This document shows, piece by piece, positions 1 through 6,000 of a stretch of DNA of 18,415 nucleotides. The stretch spans positions 1 through 18,415 of the forward strand of contig JACQUI010000152.1 of the NCBI GenBank assembly GCA_016210395.1, written 5' to 3'. The position numbers were made by a program, and so were the translations under genes. The number at the start of each line of letters is the position of its first letter. The stretch's first letter is position 1. The DNA is from Chloroflexota bacterium (GTDB lineage Bacteria > Chloroflexota > Dehalococcoidia > Lucifugimonadales > JACPCL1). The notes beneath the pieces were generated by a model, which worked only from the letters and a program-made list of their open reading frames with translations, was not told the origin of the DNA and did no database searches.

Positions 1-29
1 CCCCACACCAAGCCCCGCTAATCAATTAC

Positions 30-49
30 GGTTTTTACGAAGGAATCAT
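30..49. repeat. Left copy of a 20-base inverted repeat spanning the window
   Basis: GGTTTTTACGAAGGAATCAT is the exact reverse complement of 18310-18329. A 20-base exact match is unlikely by chance in a window this size. It could mark an element, a rearrangement or an assembly artefact. Confidence 0.7.
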
Positions 50-110
50 CATTGTCCAAAACTAGAAGGTAGACGTTTTTCTTCTCGCCGTGAAATTGTA
101 AGTCAATCCT

Positions 111-134
111 CATGTCAATCCATAAGTTGACATG
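111..134. repeat. Short inverted repeat
   Basis: An 8-base inverted repeat, CATGTCAA and TTGACATG, with an 8-base loop. It lies inside the broken gene at 18-173, so it may be coding coincidence. The word GTCAATCC also occurs three times between 102 and 207, giving this left end a repetitive character. Confidence 0.45.
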
Positions 135-190
135 GCAGTCACCCTCAAGTATAGTCTTGAGCTTCCCTGCCCGTCAAGTTCGCTGTTTCT

Positions 191-224
191 ATAGGCACGT
201 CAATCCCTGAGGTGACGTGCCTAT
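191..224. repeat. 12-bp perfect inverted repeat
   Basis: ATAGGCACGTCA and TGACGTGCCTAT form a perfect 12-bp stem around a 10-base loop. It sits just downstream of the hydrolase that ends at 278 and just upstream of the broken gene at 18-173. No T-run follows it on either strand, so it is a poor intrinsic terminator. It may still stop or stabilise the hydrolase transcript, or mark an old rearrangement point. Confidence 0.6.
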
Positions 225-277
225 GCGCTCAAAGCATACCCAATCGCGAAGTATGCGCCACGTCACGCTCTCAGGCG

Positions 278-2257
278 CTACGCCCGCGCCAGCTCCGCCA
301 CGGGCCTTCCCACCGCCGTAAAGGCGTCCCACCGCCGGCCCGCGTCTACCACAATTCGCTCCACGTCCTCTTCCAGCAGGAGCCGCCCTCGCACCATGTC
401 TTCCGCCGCCTGCCGCACCTTTGTCAGGTAGTCCTCCTTGGAAGCATACCGCTCCTCCACCGATGGCCGGTGGTCGCCCCTGGCCTTCCGCTCCTCCGCG
501 GTCCGGGCGAAGGGGACGACCGCTCCCTGTAGCGGCATAAAGTGACCTTCCCCTCCAATATCACGATGGCGCATGGTCCAACCCGTGTGCGTGCCCAGGG
601 GAACGCGGATGTCCGGCAGGCGGATGCCCGCGATCTCGTTGCCGTCGGAGTCTACCGCCGACACAAGCACCACATACGGCTCCCCCTCTTCGGCGGGGTA
701 TCGGGGCACAGGGCGGCCCAGGTCCGGGCCAAAGTCCAGGCGGCGGCGAACAGGAAGCGCCTTGGGGAAACCAATGCCCGGAACGGAGCGGAAGAAATCG
801 GCAAGCGACTCGCGCCGCACGGCGGTGCCATCGGCGATGCGTGGGACCAAGCTCTCCGGCGGCTCGATGCCCTGTCGCACCCAGCGGTCCAGGTTGTACA
901 GCGCCGCGCGCTGCGCAGGCCGGTAGTCCAGCGTGTTGGAGAAGTGCTGCTGGCGCACGCCTTCCATCGGGACATCTGTCAGCGGCAGCGCGCCAGGCCC
1001 GTGCTTGGCGCCGGAGAGCGCATAGACGCGCACGTTCGGCGGCGGGGGCACGTCTTTCGTCCCCGCCGCGTCAATGTGCGTCAAGCTGGCGGCGCTCCAC
1101 CAGTGCTCGACGCCCGAGTTGGTGGCGATGATCTTGGGGACTGCCCTCTTTGCCTCCAGACGGCGCAGCAGGCCGTCGGATTGCCCGGTCACCGGGTCTC
1201 TGGTCTCGGCGTAGGTCAGAGGGCCAATGTTGCCCACGTTGCGCAATGCGTTGCTGGAGGGCTGGCCGAAGCGGAAGTTGAACTCGCCCAGGCGGGAGCT
1301 CCCCACGTGGGGCATGGCCCCATCGAACACCAGCCGGCCGGCCTCGTCCAAGTTGAGGCCCAGGTAGAGAAACTCGCGCAGCGTGCGGCCCGTCTGCGAC
1401 ACGCCGTAGACGTAGGCACGGTCCGTCGTGCCCGCACAGGGGTTGCCCTGCGCCGCCGTGGCGTACCGGAAGAAGCCGGCGCAGTCGCGGATGGCCAGAA
1501 AGCCCAGGCCAATGATGGTTGCGCCAAGGGTCGTGTAGATGACCTCGTAGACCTTGCCTGCCTGGAACCCCGCCGGCAGGCACACGTGCGTCGCATCCGG
1601 GACGGGATGCCCGTTCACCCAGCGCGCGAAGAGCCATTGGTCTCGGGCAACAACCCTGGCGGGCCCGTCCGGCCACTCCCGCTCAATAAGCATCGCCGAA
1701 GGGTCCTTCAGGTCCGCCGCCGGGAGCGGCTTGTGCGCCCGGTCGGAGAGCAGCAGCTCGCGGGTGTCCTTGAGCACGTCGAACTGCTGGTAGGTCTGGC
1801 CGGTCAGCCGCTGCCCCGTCGCGTCCAGCGCCTCGGGAGCGTTCAGCCTGATGCCGCCGTCCGGCACGTCCGTCTGCCAGCCGCAGAAGACCAGCGTGTA
1901 GCCGTGCCGCATGAGGAAGCCGTTGCCCAGGTCGGGTTCTTGCGTGACGGCGACTTGTGGCGGGCTGTTGAACGTGAGCGCGGTCCGGTTGCCCCGGTTC
2001 ACAATGTCCAGGAGCAGGCTGCCGCCGGTCCTGGCATTGATCGGCTTCAGAATCTGGATATCCGATGAAAAGTGCACCTTGCCATCGGGACCCAGCGGGG
2101 CCAGGTCCATATCCGCGATAAGGGCGCTATCGGGATGCTTTGGGTCAACGGCGTAGTGCAACACGCCGCGAATGAACTCGTACTGTCCCACGTTCCCAAA
2201 GGATGCGCCCTTGCCGGCGATGCCTCGGGACGTCATCTCGAACTGTGTAGCTGTCAT
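278..2257 (-). CDS. Large alpha/beta hydrolase domain protein
   Basis: 659-residue protein that resembles the alpha/beta hydrolase domain family (Abhydrolase_10 type). These are serine-hydrolase-fold proteins of mostly unknown substrate, some linked to esterase activity. The nucleophile elbow reads GVSQTGR in the middle of the protein. A likely catalytic-histidine segment, SGAKHGPG, follows further on. The protein lacks a signal peptide and membrane segments, so it is probably cytoplasmic. I chose the ATG at 2255-2257 because GAAAGGAGAC lies immediately upstream and the conserved-looking sequence begins there; the frame stays open upstream to 2611, but that part looks non-coding. A good sigma70 promoter lies about 100 bases upstream. 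The gene is transcribed alone and the real substrate cannot be told from sequence. Confidence 0.85.
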   Translation of the reverse strand: MTATQFEMTSRGIAGKGASFGNVGQYEFIRGVLHYAVDPKHPDSALIADMDLAPLGPDGKVHFSSDIQILKPINARTGGSLLLDIVNRGNRTALTFNSPPQVAVTQEPDLGNGFLMRHGYTLVFCGWQTDVPDGGIRLNAPEALDATGQRLTGQTYQQFDVLKDTRELLLSDRAHKPLPAADLKDPSAMLIEREWPDGPARVVARDQWLFARWVNGHPVPDATHVCLPAGFQAGKVYEVIYTTLGATIIGLGFLAIRDCAGFFRYATAAQGNPCAGTTDRAYVYGVSQTGRTLREFLYLGLNLDEAGRLVFDGAMPHVGSSRLGEFNFRFGQPSSNALRNVGNIGPLTYAETRDPVTGQSDGLLRRLEAKRAVPKIIATNSGVEHWWSAASLTHIDAAGTKDVPPPPNVRVYALSGAKHGPGALPLTDVPMEGVRQQHFSNTLDYRPAQRAALYNLDRWVRQGIEPPESLVPRIADGTAVRRESLADFFRSVPGIGFPKALPVRRRLDFGPDLGRPVPRYPAEEGEPYVVLVSAVDSDGNEIAGIRLPDIRVPLGTHTGWTMRHRDIGGEGHFMPLQGAVVPFARTAEERKARGDHRPSVEERYASKEDYLTKVRQAAEDMVRGRLLLEEDVERIVVDAGRRWDAFTAVGRPVAELARA

Positions 2258-2590
2258 GGTGTCTCCTTTCGTCGGGTGGAGCGCTCTCCCTGGTGAGCTC
2301 GAGGCAAAGGGCTGCAACCTCCGGCTGAACAGCAGCCCGCCAGAGGGTCTTTGGGATGCCTTTGTATAGCACTCGCCAGCGAAAGATGCAAGGGGCGGTT
2401 TGAAACCCGCCCTCGTCTGTCCGCACTGTGCGATGCACCGCTCATGCCATCTAGGGCCTGCGTCTATCGAAAGGAGTGTCCACGCGATGGACGCCCCAGA
2501 TGCATCCGGTCGTCCCGGTTTACATCGGGATTTCCGCTCCGGGACAGCAAAGCGCGCCCTTACGTCATCAGAGACATCGCCAAACAACAG
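2258..2590 (-). other. Leader and intergenic stretch without a gene
   Basis: Between the hydrolase start and the terminator at 2591 I see no convincing gene. It holds the hydrolase promoter and a roughly 100-base 5' leader that can form a GGGCTG/CAGCCC hairpin. A GC-rich hairpin (GGGCGG/CCGCCC, 2393-2412) sits directly upstream of the -35 box. Another stem, GTCCCGG/CCGGGAC, lies at 2512-2545. No riboswitch class could be matched by eye. Confidence 0.5.
2363..2391 (-). promoter_or_regulatory. Sigma70-type promoter of the 278-2257 hydrolase
   Basis: On the minus strand TTGCAT (2386-2391) is followed after exactly 17 bases by TATACA (2363-2368). Four of six -35 bases and five of six -10 bases match the sigma70 consensus. 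Transcription would start near 2356, leaving a leader of about 100 bases. Confidence 0.75.
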
Positions 2591-2620
2591 AAGAGGGCGG
2601 TGAATATTCACCGCCCTCTT
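2591..2620. terminator. Rho-independent terminator (perfect 30-base palindrome)
   Basis: AAGAGGGCGGTGAAT and its exact reverse complement abut, giving a strong hairpin. On the plus strand it is followed by TTTTT; on the minus strand the downstream bases are CTTCTGTTG, a weaker U-tract. It sits 22 bases past the stop of the collagen-like lipoprotein ending at 2642, so it most likely ends that minus-strand transcript and insulates the hydrolase promoter. Confidence 0.85.
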
Positions 2621-2641
2621 TTTGGTTTCCTTTGCTGCGCT

Positions 2642-3232
2642 CTACTTCACCGAGATGATGATTGGCGACGATGCCGCTACACCGGAGATGCTCGTTACTT
2701 TCAGTGTGTACATCGTTGCAGTGAGAGTCAGGCCGGAGATGTCCGTCTGGACGCTTGTCTTGAATGCGCCTGTGGCGTTGGTCCTGCCGGGCTGACCGCT
2801 CAGGTACTCCATGGCGATGGAGATGCCATCTGGGCCGATGACCTCGGTCAGGAACGGCTCGTCGGCCGGGAAGCCCGTGCCAAAGATCGTAATCTTGGGC
2901 TGGCGGGCCCCTGGCTTAACCACGGCAGGTTGCTCTGCTGTGTCCTTGCCCGTGGGCACTGCAATGATATTGGCCGGCATAGTCGGCCCGGCAGGTCCGG
3001 GATCACCCTTAGGGCCAGTCGTGCCTGTGGCGCCGGTATCGCCCTTAGGGCCAGTCGCGCCTGTGGCACCGGTATCACCCTTAGGCCCAGTCGCGCCTGT
3101 GGCACCGGTATCACCCTTGGCGCCAGTGGCGCCGGCGGGGCCTTCAGGGCCGGTGCAGGCCGAGAGGACGAACAATGTGACGATTGCCAGGGCCAGCACT
3201 GCCCAGAGAGACTTTCTATTGAGACCGTTCAT
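2642..3232 (-). CDS. Collagen-like surface lipoprotein (copy 1)
   Basis: 196-residue predicted lipoprotein. The signal peptide ends in a lipobox FVLSAC with Cys26. A collagen-like run of 18 Gly-X-Y triplets follows (about residues 28-83), built from near-identical 12-residue units such as GPKGDTGATGAT. The C-terminal half (about residues 100-196) is a compact beta-type domain with the words GTGFPADE and GAFKTSV and a YTLKVTS strand, reminiscent of bacterial Ig-like modules. Collagen-like proteins in bacteria typically form surface stalks as trimers; that is family knowledge, not shown here. The start has GGAGG nine bases upstream. It is 89 bases downstream of its paralogue, probably on the same transcript, and ends before the terminator at 2591-2620. 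Confidence 0.85.
   Translation of the reverse strand: MNGLNRKSLWAVLALAIVTLFVLSACTGPEGPAGATGAKGDTGATGATGPKGDTGATGATGPKGDTGATGTTGPKGDPGPAGPTMPANIIAVPTGKDTAEQPAVVKPGARQPKITIFGTGFPADEPFLTEVIGPDGISIAMEYLSGQPGRTNATGAFKTSVQTDISGLTLTATMYTLKVTSISGVAASSPIIISVK
3002..3120. repeat. 36-bp coding tandem repeat (collagen-like region)
   Basis: A 36-base unit is repeated about 3.3 times and encodes the 12-residue Gly-X-Y block of the lipoprotein at 2642-3232. Copies differ only by single-base changes such as TCACCC to TCGCCC. The unit could expand or contract by slippage in whole codons and so change stalk length without shifting frame. Confidence 0.85.
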
Positions 3233-3321
3233 TCAGGTTGCCTCCAACTTTAGAACATCACGATTGGCGATGATTCCTAGCACTAACGATTTGGACTTCA
3301 GCCCGGTCCTACCGTATCTTC

Positions 3322-3948
3322 CTAGGGGGTAGGAGTGGGGGTTCGGGTTGGCGTGGGCGTTGGCGGCGGCGCGATGACCACAGCCGCAGCGCCCGTGACA
3401 CCGGACAGAGTAGTTACCCTGAGCGTGTACTCGCCGGCCGCCAGCGTCAGGCCCGCAATATCCGTTCGGACGCTGGTCTTGAACGCTCCAGTAGAGTTGG
3501 TCTTGTCCGGCTGACCACTTAGGTACTCCATTGCGGCGGACGTGCCGTCCGCGCCGATGACCTCGATGATCATAGCCTCGTTCGGCGGGAAGCCTGTGCC
3601 CATGACGGTGACCAGCGGCTGGCGCGCGCCCGCGGTGACGACAACAGGCTGAGGGGAGGATGTCTTTCCCGTCGGCACCACGATGACCTTTGTGGGGAAC
3701 GTCTCGCCGGCATTGCCGACGGGGCCCTTCCCGCCCGTGGGGCCTCGATCTCCCGTGGGGCCTTTCTGGCCGACGGGACCGACATCGCCGGTGGGGCCCT
3801 TGGCGCCCGCGCCACCGGTGTCTCCGGTGACGCCCTTCGTGCCTGTGGGGCCAGGGAGCCCTTCTGAGCCGCAGGCGGCGGATACCAATGCCACAATGAC
3901 AAGCAAGATGAGAACGGTCCAAAGAGTCCTATTGCCTGGACGGAGCAT
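3322..3948 (-). CDS. Collagen-like surface lipoprotein (copy 2)
   Basis: 208-residue paralogue of the protein at 2642-3232. The hydrophobic signal ends in a VSAAC lipobox with Cys26, the same position as in copy 1. It too carries 18 Gly-X-Y triplets, but they are more divergent (GPTGDRGPTGGKGPVG). The C-terminal domain aligns with copy 1 throughout (GARQPLVTVMGTGFPPNE, EYLSGQPDKTNSTGAFKTSV). It differs by ending in a Pro/Thr-rich tail, PPPTPTPTRTPTPTP. GGGAGG stands seven bases before the ATG, and a strong promoter lies at 4050-4078. The pair arose by tandem duplication. The triplets in copy 1 are more regular at DNA level, suggesting more recent internal expansion there. Confidence 0.85.
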   Translation of the reverse strand: MLRPGNRTLWTVLILLVIVALVSAACGSEGLPGPTGTKGVTGDTGGAGAKGPTGDVGPVGQKGPTGDRGPTGGKGPVGNAGETFPTKVIVVPTGKTSSPQPVVVTAGARQPLVTVMGTGFPPNEAMIIEVIGADGTSAAMEYLSGQPDKTNSTGAFKTSVRTDIAGLTLAAGEYTLRVTTLSGVTGAAAVVIAPPPTPTPTRTPTPTP

Positions 3949-4049
3949 TACTGCCTCCCGTTACGTAACAGTCACCATACAGAGAGGGCCTGACATGCGT
4001 GTCTGACCGCAGGCCAGCCCCCTTACTCAGTGGTATTTACGACCGCCTA

Positions 4050-4078
4050 ATGATAGGCAGGCATATGGGTGATGTCAA
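4050..4078 (-). promoter_or_regulatory. Promoter of the collagen-like lipoprotein pair
   Basis: On the minus strand a perfect TTGACA (4073-4078) is followed after 17 bases by TATCAT (4050-4055). This is one of the best sigma70-type matches in the window and predicts strong constitutive expression with a leader of about 95 bases. Confidence 0.8.
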
Positions 4079-4159
4079 TACTCTGGGGGATTTGCTGAGT
4101 CGTGTTTTCTCCTGTGGTGGACGATTCCATGCTTCCGTCCCGCCGAGGAGCGACTGCAA

Positions 4160-4168
4160 TGCTATAAT
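4160..4168 (+). promoter_or_regulatory. Extended -10 promoter upstream of the antiporter
   Basis: TGCTATAAT contains a perfect TATAAT preceded by the TGn element of extended -10 promoters. No convincing -35 box lies 16-18 bases upstream, which fits an extended -10 type. The leader to the antiporter start would be about 105 bases. Confidence 0.55.
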
Positions 4169-4279
4169 TCGCAAAACGACGAGATTTTCGTTTCGTCAGC
4201 TTGGGGTCTTTTCCGCCAGGGTGCTCTCCCGTGAAAGCGGAGATGTGCTTCGAAGGAAAGGTTAAGTCAAAGGCGAGAT

Positions 4280-5593
4280 ATGGAGCAAGACGTTACGGAG
4301 ATTGTTGTTCACCTGGTGTTGCAGCTTGCGGTGATGTTGGTGGCGGCAAAGCTTGGAGGCGAGCTCTGCATCCGCGTCTTCAAGGCGCCGCCCGTGCTGG
4401 GGGAGTTGGCGGCGGGGATCCTCATTGGCCCGTTCGCACTGGGGGCAGTAGAGCTGGGAAGCTTTGGAGCGCTGTTCCCCATGCCCCATGAGTTCGCGGA
4501 GACGGGGGCCGGCATACCCCTGTCCAACGAGCTGTATGCCATAGCGCAGGTGGCCTCTATTGTGCTGCTGTTCGCGGCGGGTCTGGAAACGGACCTGAAG
4601 CTCTTCCTGAAATACGCCGGTCCTGCCACACTGGTCGCGGTAGGAGGGGTGGTGTTCCCTTTCGCGTTCGGCGTGGGGGCGACGGTCCTGATGGGCTTTG
4701 CGGGCGGCTGGATGGACCCGGAGGCGCTGTTCATGGGGGCCATCATGACGGCGACGTCGGTGGGCATCACGGCGCGCGTCCTGAGCGACATTGGCCGGAT
4801 GGACAGCCCGGAGGGCGTAACGGTGGTGGCCGCTGCTGTGGTGGACGATGTGCTGGGGATCATCGTGCTGTCGGTCGTTGTTGGGATTGCAGCGTCGGGA
4901 GGGGTGTCCGCCGGGAGTGTCGCGCTCATCGGCGGGAAGGCCGTGGGCTTCTGGATAGCATTCACGGGCCTGGGCATCCTCGTCTCCCGCCCGTTGTCGC
5001 GCCTGATGGGGACGTTTCGTGTGGCAGGCGCTGAGCTTGCGCTTGCCCTGGCCCTGGCGTTCCTGGGAGCGGTCCTTGCCGAAAGCTTCGGCCTGGCCAT
5101 GATCATCGGGGCGTACTCGGCGGGCCTGGCGCTGTCCAACACGCGGCTGAAGCGGGAGCTGGAAGAGCCGATCATGGCCGTGTACCATGCCCTGGTGCCG
5201 GTGTTCTTTGTGGCTATGGGCATGCTGGTGAACGTCTCCACTATGGGCAGCGCGCTGGCCTTCGGCGCCGTCATCACGGCACTGGCCATTGTGGGCAAGG
5301 TGGCGGGGTGCGGACTGCCCGCGCTGGCCACGGGGTTCAACCTGCGCGGCGCCGCCCGGATAGGGATAGGGATGCTTCCGCGAGGAGAGGTGGCGCTCAT
5401 CGTGGCGGGCATTGGCCTCACCAGGGGGGTCATCGAGCAGGACCTCTTTGGTGTTTCGATCCTGATGACTGTGGTGACAACGCTGATTGCGCCTGTTGTC
5501 CTCGTGCCCCTCTTCAGGGGCGACGGGTCCGGGCGCAGGCATGAGGGACGGGAGGCGGAGAGGGCGGCAGCGAAAGAGGGCGGCCAGGGGTAA
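4280..5593 (+). CDS. Cation:proton antiporter, CPA2 family
   Basis: 437-residue polytopic membrane protein of the Na+/H+ or K+/H+ exchanger superfamily (CPA2, KefB-like membrane domain). Visible family marks are GLETDLKLF (residues 101-109), TATSVGITARVL (157-168) and the paired aspartates in VVDDVLG (Asp189-Asp190), the expected ion/proton site. Later helices include a MLPRGEVALIVAGIG-type segment typical of the family. It lacks the C-terminal RCK/TrkA-N domain found in full KefB proteins, so it would be a stand-alone transport domain for pH or cation homeostasis. The start is preceded only by a weak AAGGCGAG ribosome site. The gene is monocistronic, divergent from the lipoproteins and followed by tRNA-Arg. 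The transported ion cannot be decided. Confidence 0.9.
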   Translation: MEQDVTEIVVHLVLQLAVMLVAAKLGGELCIRVFKAPPVLGELAAGILIGPFALGAVELGSFGALFPMPHEFAETGAGIPLSNELYAIAQVASIVLLFAAGLETDLKLFLKYAGPATLVAVGGVVFPFAFGVGATVLMGFAGGWMDPEALFMGAIMTATSVGITARVLSDIGRMDSPEGVTVVAAAVVDDVLGIIVLSVVVGIAASGGVSAGSVALIGGKAVGFWIAFTGLGILVSRPLSRLMGTFRVAGAELALALALAFLGAVLAESFGLAMIIGAYSAGLALSNTRLKRELEEPIMAVYHALVPVFFVAMGMLVNVSTMGSALAFGAVITALAIVGKVAGCGLPALATGFNLRGAARIGIGMLPRGEVALIVAGIGLTRGVIEQDLFGVSILMTVVTTLIAPVVLVPLFRGDGSGRRHEGREAERAAAKEGGQG

Positions 5594-5599
5594 GGGAGA

Positions 5600-5631
5600 C
5601 GGGCAAACGAGCAAGCGGGCAAACGAGCAGG
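5600..5631. repeat. 16-bp tandem repeat, two copies
   Basis: CGGGCAAACGAGCAAG is followed directly by CGGGCAAACGAGCAGG, with one mismatch. It lies just after the antiporter stop and before the tRNA promoter. Its function is unknown and it may be simple slippage. Confidence 0.6.
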
Positions 5632-5671
5632 CAGGCGTGGAATTGGGGTGTGGGCCGGCGGCGGCAGGTGT

Positions 5672-5679
5672 GCTATATT
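5672..5679 (+). promoter_or_regulatory. tRNA-Arg promoter (-10 region)
   Basis: TATATT (5674-5679) lies eight bases before the tRNA, exactly where a -10 box should be for transcription starting at or next to the mature 5' end. No good -35 box is visible. Confidence 0.5.
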
Positions 5680-5687
5680 TTATGCGT

Positions 5688-5762
5688 GCCCCTGTAGCTC
5701 AGAGGATAGAGCACCGGCCTCCGAAGCCGGGTGCGGCGGTTCGAGTCCGCCCAGGGGTACCA
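5688..5762 (+). tRNA. tRNA-Arg (anticodon CCG)
   Basis: A complete cloverleaf can be drawn. The 7-bp acceptor stem is GCCCCTG with CAGGGGT (one G-U pair). The D arm has TAGCTCAGAGGATAGAGCA, the anticodon stem is CCGGC/GCCGG with loop CTCCGAA, and the T arm carries GGTTCGAGTCC. The anticodon CCG reads the arginine codon CGG, which is common in GC-rich genomes. The terminal CCA is encoded (5760-5762). It is followed by its own intrinsic terminator. Confidence 0.97.
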
Positions 5763-5780
5763 TATCTGGTCTGTCTGCGA

Positions 5781-5818
5781 AGAGGCGGCGACGCCTTTGC
5801 GTCGCCGCCTCTCTTTTT
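5781..5818 (+). terminator. Rho-independent terminator of tRNA-Arg
   Basis: A 14-bp perfect stem, AGAGGCGGCGACGC with GCGTCGCCGCCTCT, has a CTTT tetraloop and is followed by CTTTTT. It begins 19 bases after the tRNA CCA end. Confidence 0.95.
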
Positions 5819-6000
5819 GTGCGCCGCGTGACCATACCACTGCCCCATCCCTGAAGGGAAGGGGTATCGGGTGCGATGAGGCGCGAGACAGCGATGGTCC
5901 CTGGTGCGTTTGTCCCGAAGGAGAGATGAAGGCTCGGTATGCCTGGGCCGACCTCGTAGGGGCGCAAGGCCTTGCGCCCCTACACGTTGCCCGAAGGGGC
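5819..6000. other. Intergenic stretch, no gene
   Basis: I see no gene here. It is rich in small inverted repeats, including CCCTGAAGGG near 5850, the 28-base palindrome at 5956-5983 and GCCCGAAGGGGC at 5989-6000. It looks like debris of short interspersed repeats between convergent transcription units. Confidence 0.4.
5956..5983. repeat. 28-base perfect palindrome (interspersed-repeat type)
   Basis: GTAGGGGCGCAAGG and its exact reverse complement abut. Palindromes of this GTAGGGGCG...CGCCCCTAC type are dispersed repeats in many GC-rich genomes; that is recollection, not shown here. It is 18 bases past the metallohydrolase stop and has no T-run. It might end that minus-strand transcript or be a small mobile palindrome. 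Confidence 0.6.

Larger units (their letters stand above)
18..173 (-). pseudogene. C-terminal remnant of an unidentified small protein
   Basis: Read on the minus strand, this frame is open for 51 codons and ends in TAG. It has the composition of a real protein: mixed hydrophobic and charged residues, with a C-terminal part reading KKNVYLLVLDNDDSFVKTVI. The frame is closed upstream by a TGA at 174-176. No ATG with a ribosome binding site precedes it; the only in-frame ATG (111-113) would give a 31-residue peptide with no Shine-Dalgarno sequence. I read it as the 3' end of a gene whose front is lost or shifted out of frame. The stretch is visibly AT-richer than the genes to its right, which suggests a different origin. 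I do not recognise the family. It could instead be an intact micro-gene starting at the internal ATG. Confidence 0.4.
3949..4279. other. Intergenic region between divergent genes
   Basis: No gene is seen here. It carries a minus-strand promoter for the collagen-like pair (4050-4078) and a plus-strand extended -10 promoter for the antiporter (4160-4168). The antiporter leader can fold TCCGC (4212-4216) with GCGGA (4237-4241) around an inner GGG/CCC stem. No known riboswitch was recognised. Confidence 0.55.

Noticed and set aside
542..2068. 508-codon plus-strand frame opposite the large hydrolase
   Set aside because: Low-complexity Arg/Ala/Val-rich translation without motifs. The minus strand encodes the hydrolase with a nucleophile elbow and a ribosome site.
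2400..2603. Small plus-strand frame with AAAGGAG near 2470
   Set aside because: The purine-rich word is poorly spaced, the translation has no recognisable features, and the frame runs into the terminator hairpin.
2258..2611. 118-codon N-terminal extension of the large hydrolase
   Set aside because: It would pass through the promoter at 2363-2391 and into the terminator at 2591-2620, and the best ribosome site is at the ATG at 2257.
3002..3120. CRISPR-like array
   Set aside because: The 36-base units are directly adjacent with no spacers and encode Gly-X-Y triplets.
4262..5622. Two long open frames (437-450 codons) opposite the antiporter
   Set aside because: Their translations are rich in Arg, His, Pro and Ser with no domain or ribosome site. 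They are antisense shadows of a high-GC coding gene with clear transporter motifs.
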